From assembly GCA_001512965.1 (NCBI GenBank), contig LFRW01000002.1, forward strand, positions 54,129-101,163: a DNA stretch of 47,035 bases, given 5' to 3'. The DNA is from Methanomicrobia archaeon DTU008. Lineage in GTDB: Archaea; Thermoplasmatota; Thermoplasmata; Methanomassiliicoccales; Methanomassiliicoccaceae. Of this stretch, positions 8,409-18,114 are shown one piece after another; the first letter of the stretch is position 1; the number at the start of each line of letters is the position of its first letter. The notes below the pieces were generated by a model. The model searched no databases. It saw only the letters and a list, made by a program, of their open reading frames with translations, and had not been told where the DNA came from. A program made the position numbers and the translations under genes.

Positions 8409-9221
8409 TCAAGGGATGCAGCCCATGAACCAGGATTCCGACGACCTCACCCTCCGCAATGCCTCGGCGAAACCCGCTCCATCGTCCAGATGTCCGTTCC
8501 ATACCTCCAGCAGCACGGGGATGGAACGCATTCGGGGAAGGACCGCGAGGTCGACGTCACCGTCTCCCAGCTGCAGCCCCTCCCTGTCCGGCTGCGCCGC
8601 ATCGGACAGGTGGACATGTCGAACGCTCCCTCGCAGCCTCTCGAAGAACGATGCGATGGCCGCGTTTCCTCCCCGCTCCACGGAGAGGTAGGCATGGGAG
8701 ATGTCCAGGGTGACCCCGTCCAGATGCGGCAGCATGCTTGCAAGGTCGTCCGGAGAGGTGCATATGTTGCAGTACCTCTTCTCCCCGTCCACATGATAGC
8801 GGCGGGGCATGTTCTCCAGCCACAGCTTGCCGTCAAGGGCGGAGAGGGACTCCCTCAGGTTCTCCCCGAGCGATGCCCCGTCCGATGGCTCCCTCCTCAC
8901 GCCACCGGGATGTATCACCGTCGGAACGCCCAGCCGGGCGGCCGTGGTAGATACCTCGTTCACCCTATCCACGAACATTCCACGAAGGTCCCGGTCCTCG
9001 GCTGCCAGGTCGATCAGCTCCGGCCGACCGTTCACGCGCATCTTCTCGGGAGCATGGACGATCCGGCATCTCTCATCCTTCGACAGCAATGCCTCGATGT
9101 CCCGGACGTCGTCCCCTTCCAGCACGAGCACCTCGAAGAACTCCACATCCAGATGGGAGAGGCGATCATGGTCTCGCAGGGTGGTCATCGCACCAAGGCA
9201 GGGGGGAGCGGCCATGCTCAT
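8409..9221 (-). CDS. Xylose-isomerase-like TIM-barrel protein
   Basis: A 270-residue protein of the AP endonuclease 2 / sugar phosphate isomerase superfamily. Barrel-strand motifs with metal-binding residues are visible in order: IVHAPEKMR, TVIHPGG, LWLENMPRR, LDISHAYL, VRHVHLSDA and VLLEVWNGH. These supply the expected His, Glu and Asp ligands. It could be a sugar isomerase or epimerase, or an endonuclease IV relative; the short length and absence of the full endonuclease IV motifs favour the former. It starts at ATG 9221 or 9215 with no ribosome site, and stands alone between egsA and the histidine kinase. Confidence 0.7.
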   Translation of the reverse strand: MSMAAPPCLGAMTTLRDHDRLSHLDVEFFEVLVLEGDDVRDIEALLSKDERCRIVHAPEKMRVNGRPELIDLAAEDRDLRGMFVDRVNEVSTTAARLGVPTVIHPGGVRREPSDGASLGENLRESLSALDGKLWLENMPRRYHVDGEKRYCNICTSPDDLASMLPHLDGVTLDISHAYLSVERGGNAAIASFFERLRGSVRHVHLSDAAQPDREGLQLGDGDVDLAVLPRMRSIPVLLEVWNGHLDDGAGFAEALRRVRSSESWFMGCIP

Positions 9222-9531
9222 AAAATGGAGCTATGAGAATTCAAGATTATGGTCAGAAGAAAAGAGGCGGGGAAGGGTTGTTCAAGGCGGAACATGAATC
9301 ACCGTTATTTCAGGAGGAGAATATAGGGGGGTGAGCCCTTCCCGCGCACTCTTGAAGCCTGTAATGTGGACCAGTATTTAAAACATTGCGTTGAAATTAT
9401 TGTAATTAACAGAATGGACGTTAACATTCCTTCCAGCTAGGCAAGTGGTATGCTCACATGGGCGCGGCGCATTAGCATCTTTTGATAATTCAATATGGAT
9501 TGATAAATATGACCAATCAATTCCGCCGCTC
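9222..9531. other. Divergent intergenic region, 310 bases
   Basis: This region lies between the TIM-barrel gene and the histidine kinase. It contains two TATA-like stretches facing right, one at about 9373-9383 (AGTATTTAAAA) and one at about 9500-9510 (TTGATAAATAT). An in-frame GTG at 9445 would extend the kinase by 29 codons. I see no RNA gene. Confidence 0.4.
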
Positions 9532-11652
9532 ATGTCGGACCAGGTAGGGGACGAGGCCTATAGGCATGCCGAGCCTTTCGGCGGCGTGGCCGTCAACATC
9601 CAGCATCTCGCAAGCGCCATCGACGCTCCCCTTGTAGTGATCGATAGATCATTGCAGATAGTCTTCGTCGGCCCGGTCGCCGAGGAACTGTTCGGCCGGG
9701 CGGCCGATGAGCTCATCGGAACGCCGCTCCGCTCCTTGCTGGCAGGATGCTTCGTCCGACATGGTTCGCCGGTGATCGCGGCGGTGGAGCGGTGTATGGC
9801 GACAGGTGAGATCCAGTCGGCGACCACGACGCTCCAGACGCTCCGCGGTCCCTCAAGGGCCCGCCTCACCATGGTCCCCTCGCCATCGGACGGCCAGGCG
9901 ACAGGCGCCATACTCTTCTTTAACATCATCGACGGGGGTGAGATGGCAAGGTATGAGGACCCCAAGGAGAGGCTTCCATGGGAGGCGCCTGAGACGATCG
10001 AGGTGGATGACCTCCACGCAGCGCTGGACAGGGAGCTGCCGCATGTCGTGGAGGTGCTGGACCTCGATTTCGCCATCGCCCAACTGTTCTATTCCGGCGG
10101 CTGCTTCGTGATGATATATCACGGCATCGAGCCTGGAGGGGCCAGGGAACTGCTGGAATCCACTGGCCCGGACGGGATCCCGCTGGACCAGGCGGTGATG
10201 GAGGCAGGCACCATCATCTCAGACATCGATTCATGCGATATACATCCCCTCCCGGGCGACATAACATCGTTCGCCGCCTTCTCCCTGCGCGAACGCCCCC
10301 GGTCGCGCGGATGCATAGTCTTCGGAAGGAGGGGAGAGGCGCCGAGCGTCCGACAGTACTCCCGCATACTGCAGGTCCTCTGCAGTCAGATCAACATCTC
10401 GCTTCGGAACCATGCGTTGAACATGGAGAGGAAGAGGCGCAACACCCAGCTGCATGGGCTGTATGAGGCCTCCAAGGCCGTGAGCAGGTCGCTGGACCTG
10501 AACGAGGTGCTGCATACGATCATCGATGTCGCCATGTCGCTGGTCGATGCGGAGAACTGTTTCCTGTTCGAGGTGGACCATGAACAGGGAAAGCTCCGCA
10601 TCCTCACCATGAAGACGCGATATGCGTTCGACCCCACGATAGAGCTCGATATCGGAGAGGGCCTGGTGGGGATGGTCGCCTTCACCGGGAAGGGCATCCT
10701 GGCCCCGCGCGCCGACCTCGACCCCTGGACGAAGGGCCTCATGAACCCCCCGGACACCCCCAGCTCCATGATAGTCGTGCCCCTGGTGTTCAACGACCAG
10801 GTGCTCGGCGTGATGAGCCTGGAGAAGACCCCGGGAGTTCCGTTCGACCACTCCCAGTACGAACTGATCGAGACCTTCTCGGTGCAGGCCGCCATGGCTA
10901 TAAACAATGCCCAGATGTTCGGCGACCTCAAGAGGACCGCCTCCACCCTTCAGATGTTCAATGTGCTGCTGACCCATGATGTGGCGAACTTCAACTCCCC
11001 GATCCATAGCTACCTGGAGATGCTGCTCCGAGAGCCTACGCTTGACGAGAGGCAGCTTCGCTATGTCCGCTCGGCGCTCGTGCAGTCGGACAACATCTCC
11101 GAGATGATCGCCGACGTCCGCCAGATGTTAGCCATGCGCTCTAACGAAAAGGGCTGGAGCCTGGAGTCGACGGATCTCGTGAAGGTCATCGGCGAGGCCA
11201 TCGGCGACATCTCCTCCAACGCGGTCTATGAGGACATCGAGATGATGTTCCAGCCTTCGGTCGAGAGAGCCCTCGTCCTGGGCAATTCGTTCCTGAAGGG
11301 GTTGTTCTACAACATATTGTCCAACGCGTGCAAGTATGGCAACGGTCGTCCGGTGAGCATCGGACTGGAGGGCTGCGACGAGGGAGGGGCATGGTGGAAG
11401 GTCTTCGTGGAGGACAGAGGCCGCGGCATCCCCGACGAGAGGAAGGCTCGGCTGTTCAAACGCTTCGATCAATTGAGCACCTCTCACGCCGCCGAGGGGC
11501 ACGGCATCGGACTCTCGGTCGTGGCCGAGCTGGTGCGGCGCTATGGTGGCCAGGTGTGGGCGGAGGACCGCGTCCCCGGGGACCATACCCAGGGAGCAAG
11601 GTTCACGGTCCTGCTCCCTCGATACGAGCCGTCGGACCTGCTGGAGGTCTAG
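9532..11652 (+). CDS. Cytoplasmic PAS-GAF sensor histidine kinase, orphan
   Basis: A soluble histidine kinase of 706 residues from ATG 9532; no membrane segment is visible. It has a PAS-like domain at about 25-135, a divergent GAF-like domain at about 160-310, a clear GAF domain at about 325-460, then the dimerisation helix with H482 in LTHDVANFN. The ATPase domain has the N box around N598 (NILSNACKYG), DRGRGIP and GHGIGLSVV. The H box lacks the usual acidic or arginine context of HisKA (HDLRNP type). No response regulator is next to it. The start at 9532 sits about 26 bases after a TATA-like box; GTG 9445 is the alternative. It probably senses a cytoplasmic ligand or redox state. Confidence 0.88.
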   Translation: MSDQVGDEAYRHAEPFGGVAVNIQHLASAIDAPLVVIDRSLQIVFVGPVAEELFGRAADELIGTPLRSLLAGCFVRHGSPVIAAVERCMATGEIQSATTTLQTLRGPSRARLTMVPSPSDGQATGAILFFNIIDGGEMARYEDPKERLPWEAPETIEVDDLHAALDRELPHVVEVLDLDFAIAQLFYSGGCFVMIYHGIEPGGARELLESTGPDGIPLDQAVMEAGTIISDIDSCDIHPLPGDITSFAAFSLRERPRSRGCIVFGRRGEAPSVRQYSRILQVLCSQINISLRNHALNMERKRRNTQLHGLYEASKAVSRSLDLNEVLHTIIDVAMSLVDAENCFLFEVDHEQGKLRILTMKTRYAFDPTIELDIGEGLVGMVAFTGKGILAPRADLDPWTKGLMNPPDTPSSMIVVPLVFNDQVLGVMSLEKTPGVPFDHSQYELIETFSVQAAMAINNAQMFGDLKRTASTLQMFNVLLTHDVANFNSPIHSYLEMLLREPTLDERQLRYVRSALVQSDNISEMIADVRQMLAMRSNEKGWSLESTDLVKVIGEAIGDISSNAVYEDIEMMFQPSVERALVLGNSFLKGLFYNILSNACKYGNGRPVSIGLEGCDEGGAWWKVFVEDRGRGIPDERKARLFKRFDQLSTSHAAEGHGIGLSVVAELVRRYGGQVWAEDRVPGDHTQGARFTVLLPRYEPSDLLEV

Positions 11653-11662
11653 ACGCCTGAAT

Positions 11663-11672
11663 CTTTTTATCG
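11663..11672 (+). promoter_or_regulatory. TATA-like box for the iron-sulfur flavoprotein
   Basis: CTTTTTATCG lies about 26 bases before the ATG at 11694, as expected for a leaderless archaeal transcript. It follows the kinase stop by only 11 bases. Confidence 0.45.
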
Positions 11673-11693
11673 ACCGGCCTGCATCGATGCCAC

Positions 11694-12251
11694 ATGACCT
11701 TCGTCCTTGGCATCGCCGGCAGCCCCCGCCGGGGAGGCAACACCGAACTGCTCCTCGACGCCGCACTGCAGGGGGCGGCCGAGGGGGGAGCGGACGTTCG
11801 CAAGATCGTTCTCTCAACTCTTTCCTACTCCGGCTGCATCTCCTGCGGCGGCTGCGATGATGGATGCAGCTGCGTGGTGGACGACGACCTCAAGGATGTC
11901 CATCATCTCATCGAACGCGCCGACGCGATAATCCTGGCGTCTCCGATATATTTCGAAGGCTTGTCATCCCAGCTCAAGGCGATGATCGACCGCGGACAGG
12001 TGTACTGGATAAGGAAGTACGTGCTGGGCATGCAGGGTATGAAGAGAAGGGGGGCGATCATCGCGGTCGGGGCGAGGAGGAACGCCGATTTCCAATCGGC
12101 ATTAAGACCAGCCAAGATATGGTTCCTGACCCTTGACGCGGACATGACGGCATTGACGTATGGCGGGTTCGAGGAGAAGGCGTCCATCCTCGACGACCCG
12201 GACGCGTTGAACGACGCGCGCTCCCTCGGTCGCAACCTCGTCTCTCGATAG
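11694..12251 (+). CDS. Iron-sulfur flavoprotein / NADPH-dependent FMN reductase family
   Basis: A 185-residue flavodoxin-fold protein. The FMN phosphate loop GSPRRGGNTELL is at 9-20. A compact cysteine motif follows at 48-60: C48, C51, C54, C58 and C60, as in archaeal iron-sulfur flavoproteins that carry a 4Fe-4S cluster. ASPIYFEGLSSQLKAMIDR is the second flavin-binding segment. Known relatives in methanogens shuttle electrons between ferredoxin and acceptors, and some reduce peroxide or oxygen; the role here is an inference. It has its own TATA-like box and lies between the histidine kinase and a metal-responsive regulator. Confidence 0.82.
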   Translation: MTFVLGIAGSPRRGGNTELLLDAALQGAAEGGADVRKIVLSTLSYSGCISCGGCDDGCSCVVDDDLKDVHHLIERADAIILASPIYFEGLSSQLKAMIDRGQVYWIRKYVLGMQGMKRRGAIIAVGARRNADFQSALRPAKIWFLTLDADMTALTYGGFEEKASILDDPDALNDARSLGRNLVSR

Positions 12252-12293
12252 CGAAATATCCATCTACTTACGCATCGTTGCATCGACGTTCAC

Positions 12294-12671
12294 ATGGTGG
12301 TCATCAGCGTCTCTCTATCCGCTCAGGAACTGAAGGAGTTCGAGAAGGTGGCTAGCCAGGCGGGCTTCTCCTCTCGCTCCGACGCGGTGAGGGACGCGCT
12401 CGCCCGGTTCGTGTCCGCCAACAACTGGGCCGATGGCATGGAAGGGAAGGTGTCCTGCGCACTATCCATCGTCTATTCCGACCGGAAGAAGCTCCACGTG
12501 CACGAGATCGTCCACCAGTACTCGGACATCGTGCATTCGTCGATGCACACCCACCTGGGGCAGCGGTGCGTGGAGCAGATAGTCCTTGACGGCGACGGCG
12601 AAGAGGTGCGCAAGCTTCTCTCCGAACTGCTGGGGCACAAGGACGTCCGCATAACCATGGCCATCTTCTGA
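12294..12671 (+). CDS. nikR: NikR-like ribbon-helix-helix metal-responsive regulator
   Basis: A 125-residue CopG/NikR-type repressor. The ribbon-helix-helix DNA-binding domain spans about 1-45 with SSRSDAVRDALARF. The C-terminal ACT-like metal domain carries H74, H85, H87 and C92, matching the His-His-His-Cys nickel site of NikR. The spacing between the last His and the Cys is one residue shorter than in the E. coli protein, whose site ends H-x5-C. The next gene is a heavy-metal P1B-ATPase rather than a nickel importer, so it may sense another metal or control efflux. I am sure of the family and less sure that nickel is the effector. Confidence 0.8.
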   Translation: MVVISVSLSAQELKEFEKVASQAGFSSRSDAVRDALARFVSANNWADGMEGKVSCALSIVYSDRKKLHVHEIVHQYSDIVHSSMHTHLGQRCVEQIVLDGDGEEVRKLLSELLGHKDVRITMAIF

Positions 12672-12710
12672 TCGCCGTTTATTAATCTGGCGACGGCGGC
12701 TTAGCACATC

Positions 12711-12720
12711 CTCTATATAG
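12711..12720 (+). promoter_or_regulatory. TATA-like box for the P1B-ATPase
   Basis: CTCTATATAG ends about 22 bases before the ATG at 12743, which fits a leaderless start. The 71-base gap after the regulator gene is long enough to hold an operator, but I see no clear palindrome. Confidence 0.4.
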
Positions 12721-12742
12721 CGTCGGAAGGTTCATCCTGGAC

Positions 12743-14863
12743 ATGGGCGAGCCTCGTCGAATGGTCGTCGGCGTCGAGGGGATGGACTGCATCGAATGCG
12801 CCAAGAAGATCGAGAAGGCCGTCCTGTCCATCGATGGCGTGCGCCAGGTCCGCGTGTCCTATACCCTTGGCCGATTGAACGTGGAGGCCGACCGCGACAA
12901 GGTTGCGCCCGAGGACGTACATGGCGTCCTGCGGCGCCTGGGTTATGGGTATAGGGAGGAGGAAGCTCCTCTTGAGGACTTCTGGTCCCTTGGGAACAAG
13001 CGGTTGCTCATCACCATCGCATCCGGCATCCTGCTCTTCATGGGCGCGGTCGGAGAGTTCCTTCTCGAAGAGCCGCTCCTATATCTCCCCGCCTATGCCG
13101 CCGCCATCGTCACGGGCGGTTACTATATCGCCGTTCGCGGCGTCGCATCGCTCCGGGAGCGCTACCTGGACATGAACGTGCTGATGATCATCGCGGTGAT
13201 CGGCGCGGTGCTCATCCGTTCCTACGAGGAGGCGGCGTCCATCGTCTTCCTGTTCTCCCTGGCCGAGCTGCTGGAATCGTTCTCGGTGGTGCGGACCCGC
13301 CGCTCCATATCCCAGCTGCTGGACTTCGTGCCAAGGGCCGCCAGGATACTCCGTGATGGGAAGGAGACGAGCATCGATGTCACGGACATCAGGGTGGGCG
13401 ACGTGGCCATCGTCCGGCCGGGCGAGCGCATCCCGGTGGACGGGGAGGTCGTCCGGGGGGCTTCGACAGTGGAGGAGAGCGCAGTCACCGGGGAGAGCGT
13501 GCCCGTGTCAAAGGGACCGGGTGACGCCGTGTTCGGCGGCACCCTGAACGGCTCCGGGGCGCTGGACGTCAGGGTGACGAAGCGCTTCGAGGACAACGTG
13601 ATATCGAAGATCGTGCGGATGGTGGAGGAGGCGGAGGCTACCAAGGCGCCATCGGAGAGGTTCGTGGACCGCTTCGCCCGCTATTACACGCCGGCTGTCA
13701 TAGCCATCGCCGTTGCCACCATGTTCCTGCCTTCCATCCTCTTCGGTCAGCCGCTGGAGGAATGGTTCTACCGAGGGCTCGTCATCCTCGTCATATCCTG
13801 CCCATGCGCCCTCGTGCTCTCCACCCCGGTATCGGTGGTCTCCGCCATATCCGGCGGCGCCCGGCGCGGCGTGCTGTTCAAGGGGGGCCTGTACCTCGAG
13901 AGGATGAGCGACGTCAAGGTCGTGGCGTTCGACAAGACCGGAACGCTCACCTCTGGCCGAACGGTGGTGGAGGAGGTAGTCCCGTTCGGCAAGTATTCAG
14001 CAAGGGAGGTCCTCAAGGTCGCAGCCTCGGCGGAGAACCGCTCGGAGCATCATCTGGCCAGGGCGGTGATGGAGCGGGCTCGCTCCGAGGATGTCGAGTT
14101 CGAGCAAGGGACCTCCTTCCAGGCCTTCACCGGGAAGGGCGTGGGCATCCAGATCCTCGATCGTGTGGTGTATGCCGGCAGCCCCGATTTCTTCCGCGAG
14201 CGTGGCATCGACCTCTCGCCGTGGGAGGAGATGATCGGGTCGAGGACCCAGGCCGGCACCACCGTCGTGCTGGTCGGCGGGGAGGATGAGATGATGGGCC
14301 TCCTCACCATTCGCGACACCCCGCGGCCGGAGGCAAGGGAAGTGGTCGATGGCCTCAAGGGGATGGGCATCAAGACCGTCATGCTGACCGGCGACGCCCT
14401 ACCGGTCGCCGAGAAGGTTGCAAGGGAGCTGGGCATCGACGAGTTCCGCGCCGGACTGCTCCCCCAGGACAAGCTCTCGGCCGTCGATGGGTATCAGGAG
14501 AGGTACGGGACGCTGCTCATGGTGGGCGACGGCATCAACGACGCCCCGGCGCTGGCAAGGGCCGACATCGGGATGGCCATGGGAGTGGCCGGGACCGACG
14601 TGGCATTGGAGGCGTCGGACGTCGCGCTCATGGGCGACGACCTCCGCTCCTTGCTCTACTCGATCCGCCTCGGCCGGCGGGCAAGGTCGGTCATCAAGCA
14701 GAACATCGCCACCTCCCTGCTGGTCAAGTTCACGCTGACCGTTCTGGCGTTCCCTGGCGCGGTGACGCTGTGGATGGCCATCCTGATCGGGGACCTTGGC
14801 GTGTCGCTCGCCGTCATCCTCAACGCCCTCCGGCTGAACAGGGGAGAGCTCACTCGCACCTGA
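12743..14863 (+). CDS. Heavy-metal translocating P1B-type ATPase, Zn/Cd/Pb class
   Basis: A 706-residue P1B-ATPase that exports heavy metal across the membrane. An N-terminal HMA domain carries MDCIEC (C16, C19). The transmembrane metal site SCPCALVLSTP has C353, P354 and C355, the phosphorylation motif DKTGTLT has D397, and the hinge reads VGDGINDAPAL. The MDC-x2-C form of the HMA motif, the segment CPCALVLSTPVSVVSAI, and a lysine and aspartate in the last two helices (LLVKFTL and IGDLGVSL) fit the ZntA/CadA Zn, Cd, Pb class rather than copper pumps. It follows a NikR-like regulator, a likely controller. Its 3' end overlaps that of the PrsW-like gene by 14 bases. Confidence 0.92.
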   Translation: MGEPRRMVVGVEGMDCIECAKKIEKAVLSIDGVRQVRVSYTLGRLNVEADRDKVAPEDVHGVLRRLGYGYREEEAPLEDFWSLGNKRLLITIASGILLFMGAVGEFLLEEPLLYLPAYAAAIVTGGYYIAVRGVASLRERYLDMNVLMIIAVIGAVLIRSYEEAASIVFLFSLAELLESFSVVRTRRSISQLLDFVPRAARILRDGKETSIDVTDIRVGDVAIVRPGERIPVDGEVVRGASTVEESAVTGESVPVSKGPGDAVFGGTLNGSGALDVRVTKRFEDNVISKIVRMVEEAEATKAPSERFVDRFARYYTPAVIAIAVATMFLPSILFGQPLEEWFYRGLVILVISCPCALVLSTPVSVVSAISGGARRGVLFKGGLYLERMSDVKVVAFDKTGTLTSGRTVVEEVVPFGKYSAREVLKVAASAENRSEHHLARAVMERARSEDVEFEQGTSFQAFTGKGVGIQILDRVVYAGSPDFFRERGIDLSPWEEMIGSRTQAGTTVVLVGGEDEMMGLLTIRDTPRPEAREVVDGLKGMGIKTVMLTGDALPVAEKVARELGIDEFRAGLLPQDKLSAVDGYQERYGTLLMVGDGINDAPALARADIGMAMGVAGTDVALEASDVALMGDDLRSLLYSIRLGRRARSVIKQNIATSLLVKFTLTVLAFPGAVTLWMAILIGDLGVSLAVILNALRLNRGELTRT

Positions 14864-15611
14864 TCACGCCGGCAGCGTTCTCGAGGTCCAGCTGCACTAT
14901 CTTCCTCTGTATCCACGCCACCACGGCCCAGGTCAGTATCCCGGAGAGGATCAGGCCGATGAACGACAGGATGCCGGTGGCCGTGGGGTCGAACAGGCTA
15001 ATGGACGCGAGGAGGTTGAAGGCCGCATGCAGCACCACCGCGGCACCGTAATACGGGAGCCACGACCGCGGGCTGCCGTAGAACATGTAGAAGCATCGGG
15101 AGCGGGACATGCCGAACCCCACCAGGGCGCTGGCCGATGTATGCAGCAGCGTGGAGGTCAGGGTCCTCGCGATCGCCGTGGCGATGAAGACGTCGGTCCC
15201 GGCCTCCAGGGCGGTTATGTAGTAAAGGACGTTCTCCACCGCGGCGAATCCCAGGCCCACCGCGGCACCGTAGACGAGACCGTTCTCCGGCTCCACCAGC
15301 CGCCGGGTGACGGTCATCACGCCGGTGGCCTTCGTGAACTCCTCGATGATCGGCGCAAGGATGACGGCCAGGATGAGGTTGTATGCTATTATGCTCAGCC
15401 CGCCGGCCACGATCTCGATGAATATTATGGCCACCGTTTCGAGCACCAACGCCAGCAACAGCGCTATCGACATGCCGTAGAGGAAAACGCCCTGGACGGC
15501 GAACAGGGGCTCTCGTTGATATATCTCGGCGGAGCGCACCCATAGCAGGTACAGGATGGCAGGCACGAACGCGACGATGACGATGATGATGAGCCCCAGC
15601 AGGCCGTTCAC
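14850..15611 (-). CDS. PrsW-like intramembrane metalloprotease
   Basis: A polytopic protein of 253 residues from GTG 15611, of the PrsW family (type II CAAX-like intramembrane proteases). Family motifs are IIEEFTK (E90, E91), GLVYGAAVGLGFAAVEN (E126, N127), a helix with H157 and HAAFN (H195). About eight transmembrane helices are visible. In Bacillus, PrsW cleaves an anti-sigma factor, but archaea lack that system, so the substrate here is unknown. The frame also extends to GTG 15632 and TTG 15680; 15611 is chosen because it starts right before the first helix, as in the family. Confidence 0.82.
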   Translation of the reverse strand: MNGLLGLIIIVIVAFVPAILYLLWVRSAEIYQREPLFAVQGVFLYGMSIALLLALVLETVAIIFIEIVAGGLSIIAYNLILAVILAPIIEEFTKATGVMTVTRRLVEPENGLVYGAAVGLGFAAVENVLYYITALEAGTDVFIATAIARTLTSTLLHTSASALVGFGMSRSRCFYMFYGSPRSWLPYYGAAVVLHAAFNLLASISLFDPTATGILSFIGLILSGILTWAVVAWIQRKIVQLDLENAAGVIRCE

Positions 15612-15871
15612 GCTATGGCAATGCAGCGGCACGGTAATCAATCTATTCGACTCACGAGCGGTGCGTAGCTCGATGAGCAATGGGCGGGCACATACGTTCC
15701 GTCATCGTTCATGATCCGCCCCGACACGTTCATCGCCACGATATCGCCCGCTGCCGGCAAGGATCGAGCGCGGAGCACGACATCGCCTCGAACCCTGTGA
15801 CGGATGACTTAAGAATGTATAGTCGGTTCCTGCTAGGGAATAGGCGGCAACACCGCAGGGGCAGGCATCGG

Positions 15872-16954
15872 ATGGAAACCATAATCGTCACCGGCGGCGC
15901 GGGCTTCATCGGCTCGGCGGTCGTCCGTCACCTGATCGGTCATACAGATCACGAAGTGGTCGTCGTCGACAAGCTGACGTACGCTGGCAACCTCGAGTCC
16001 CTGAGCGAGGTCGACGATAGTCCTCGTTATCACTTCGAACAAGTTGACATCTGCGACCCTGCCGGACTGCGTCGGGTGTTCGAGCGGTACCGGCCTGACA
16101 GGGTAATGCACCTGGCGGCCGAGTCGCACGTCGACCGGTCGATCGATGGCCCGGCGGAGTTCATCCAAACCAACATCCTCGGGACGTACACCCTGCTGGA
16201 GGCGGCCAGGGACCATTGGGCAAGGTTGGCCCCCTCCGAACGGGACGGTTTCCGCTTCTTACATGTTTCGACCGACGAGGTGTATGGCGACCTAGGGGAC
16301 TCCAGGGAACGGTTCACCGAGAGCACGCCGTACGCGCCTAGCTCCCCATACTCCGCGAGCAAGGCGAGCTCCGACCATCTGGTAAGGGCATGGCATCGGA
16401 CCTACGGACTGCCGACCGTGGTCACCAACTGCTCGAACAACTATGGTCCGTACCAGTTCCCGGAGAAGCTGATACCGCTGGTCATCCTGAACGCACTGGA
16501 CGGCAAACCGCTGCCCATCTATGGGAAGGGCGATCAGGTTCGTGACTGGCTGTACGTCGACGACCATGTCCGGGCGCTATGCAAGGTCATCGCCGAAGGA
16601 GCGATCGGTGAGACGTACAACATCGGGGGCGATGCCGAGAGGAAGAACATCGAGGTGGTGAAATGCATCTGTCGCCTCCTCGAAGAACTGGCCCCCAATA
16701 AGCCCAGCAACATCGAGCGATACGAGGACCTCATAACCTTCGTCAAGGACCGCCCCGGCCACGATAGGCGGTATGCGATCGACGCCACCAAGATCAAGAA
16801 CGAGCTCGGCTGGACTCCCACGGAGTCGTTCGAAACCGGCATCAGAAGGACCGTCCAATGGTACCTGGAGAACCGTGCCTGGTGCAGAAGGGTGCTGGAT
16901 GGCTCATACAGGCGGGAAATGGCCGAAAAGAGGTCCGCTAACGTGGGACTCTAG
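15872..16954 (+). CDS. rfbB: dTDP-glucose 4,6-dehydratase
   Basis: A 360-residue short-chain dehydrogenase/reductase enzyme that converts dTDP-glucose to dTDP-4-keto-6-deoxyglucose, the second step to dTDP-L-rhamnose. It begins [21 protein letters not shown] with the NAD loop GGAGFIG. The active-site segment STDEVYGDL and the catalytic Y-x3-K in [10 protein letters not shown] are present, and [14 protein letters not shown] is family-typical. The frame is open 64 codons further upstream, but that part has no family similarity and the TATA-like ATGTATAGTC lies inside it at 15815-15824. The other three rhamnose enzymes are at 23.8-26.4 kb. Its 3' end overlaps the Fic gene by 17 bases. Confidence 0.94.
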   Translation: METIIVTGGAGFIGSAVVRHLIGHTDHEVVVVDKLTYAGNLESLSEVDDSPRYHFEQVDICDPAGLRRVFERYRPDRVMHLAAESHVDRSIDGPAEFIQTNILGTYTLLEAARDHWARLAPSERDGFRFLHVSTDEVYGDLGDSRERFTESTPYAPSSPYSASKASSDHLVRAWHRTYGLPTVVTNCSNNYGPYQFPEKLIPLVILNALDGKPLPIYGKGDQVRDWLYVDDHVRALCKVIAEGAIGETYNIGGDAERKNIEVVKCICRLLEELAPNKPSNIERYEDLITFVKDRPGHDRRYAIDATKIKNELGWTPTESFETGIRRTVQWYLENRAWCRRVLDGSYRREMAEKRSANVGL

Positions 16955-18113
16955 GCGTCTCAACGTCCTCACCCGACTCCGCTTTCCTGACCGCCATTGC
17001 CACCGCCTTGAAATTTGCAAGCGGATCCTTCATCCTATATCTCTTCGCCCTGGTCTGCCCTGTCGACTCGAGCGCGCCCATTTCCTCCAGCTCGTTGAGG
17101 CGCTTTCCGACAGTCTGCTCGCTCATCCCGTCCACCCAGCTCGCCGCCTCCTTCCTGGAGAAGTAGCCCTTGCGAGCCTTCGCCTTGATCAGCAACCGCT
17201 TCGACGCCTCGTCCAGCCCCGCGCTGAGCAGGTCTTTCTTGCTAAGCGCTTCCTGTGCTTCCTCATAGCTCTTCAGCACTGCGATCGAGACCAGCTCGAT
17301 GAGCTCTTCATAGGAGCCGGTCTGATCGGTGTATGCCAGGAGATCATAGTATAGGTTCTTGTTCTCGAGCAGTTTATGATCTATCTTGCATAGGTGAGAG
17401 TTCTTGAGCGCTCTCTGTTGCAGATACAGATGGAACAGCGACCGACCGGTTCGTCCGTTACCATCGGCGAAAGGATGAATGCTCTCGAACTCATGGGACA
17501 TGACGGTGGCGGCGATGATGGGCTCATAGACGAGTGCCTGATCGTTCGTCCATTGGATCAGCTGAGACATCTCCTTCGGTATCCACTCGGGCGGGGCTGG
17601 GATGAAATGCTCCTCTCCTGTCAAAGGTTCGCCGACCATTGCCGGCTCGTCTCGATATCTCCCGATGGTCGATGAGCTGCCCGTCCCCTTCAGCAAGAGA
17701 TAGTTAAGCGCACAGATCGTGGGATCGCTCCACGGCAGACAGAACGCATCAGGAGAGTGCAGACAGATGAGGTGATTGATGACCTCTTGAACGGGACCGT
17801 TCCTGCTTTCTTTCATATTGCCGGAGAGTGTATCCCGGGTCACGATCCGAACCTCATCCTCTGACAACGGATTGCCCTCCAGGCTGGTGGACCAATAGAT
17901 GTTGGAAGCGTATACTTCCGTTAGAAGGTCCAGGTGATCGGTAGCGCTCAGGATGTACCTGTCTAGCTCCATATCGAGCTCTAGTATCTTCCTGACGCGA
18001 GGACCGAACTCCTTGCTGACGGTAATCTTGGGGTTGAAACCATCTTTGTACCTATGCTTCACTGGATAACATGATGGTTTACATCGAGTCAATTGGTGTA
18101 GCTCACTCATCAT
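16938..18113 (-). CDS. Fic family protein with C-terminal winged-helix domain
   Basis: A 391-residue Fic protein; these usually transfer AMP from ATP to a target hydroxyl group. The catalytic motif [12 protein letters not shown] starts at H213 and is intact. An N-terminal inhibitory motif of the (S/T)-x3-E-(G/N) type occurs as STSLEGN with S75 and E79, so it is the self-inhibited class with the helix in the same chain. The C-terminal part, about 300-370, looks like a winged helix ([31 protein letters not shown]), common in this Fic subfamily. It may bind DNA and control its own promoter. Start codons are ATG 18113 or 18110. Confidence 0.9.
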   Translation of the reverse strand: MMSELHQLTRCKPSCYPVKHRYKDGFNPKITVSKEFGPRVRKILELDMELDRYILSATDHLDLLTEVYASNIYWSTSLEGNPLSEDEVRIVTRDTLSGNMKESRNGPVQEVINHLICLHSPDAFCLPWSDPTICALNYLLLKGTGSSSTIGRYRDEPAMVGEPLTGEEHFIPAPPEWIPKEMSQLIQWTNDQALVYEPIIAATVMSHEFESIHPFADGNGRTGRSLFHLYLQQRALKNSHLCKIDHKLLENKNLYYDLLAYTDQTGSYEELIELVSIAVLKSYEEAQEALSKKDLLSAGLDEASKRLLIKAKARKGYFSRKEAASWVDGMSEQTVGKRLNELEEMGALESTGQTRAKRYRMKDPLANFKAVAMAVRKAESGEDVETPRVPR

Positions 18114-18114
18114 G

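Noticed and set aside
15680-15871. An N-terminal extension of rfbB by 64 codons
   Set aside because: The extension has no SDR similarity and contains the probable rfbB promoter; the protein begins naturally at the nucleotide-binding strand from 15872.
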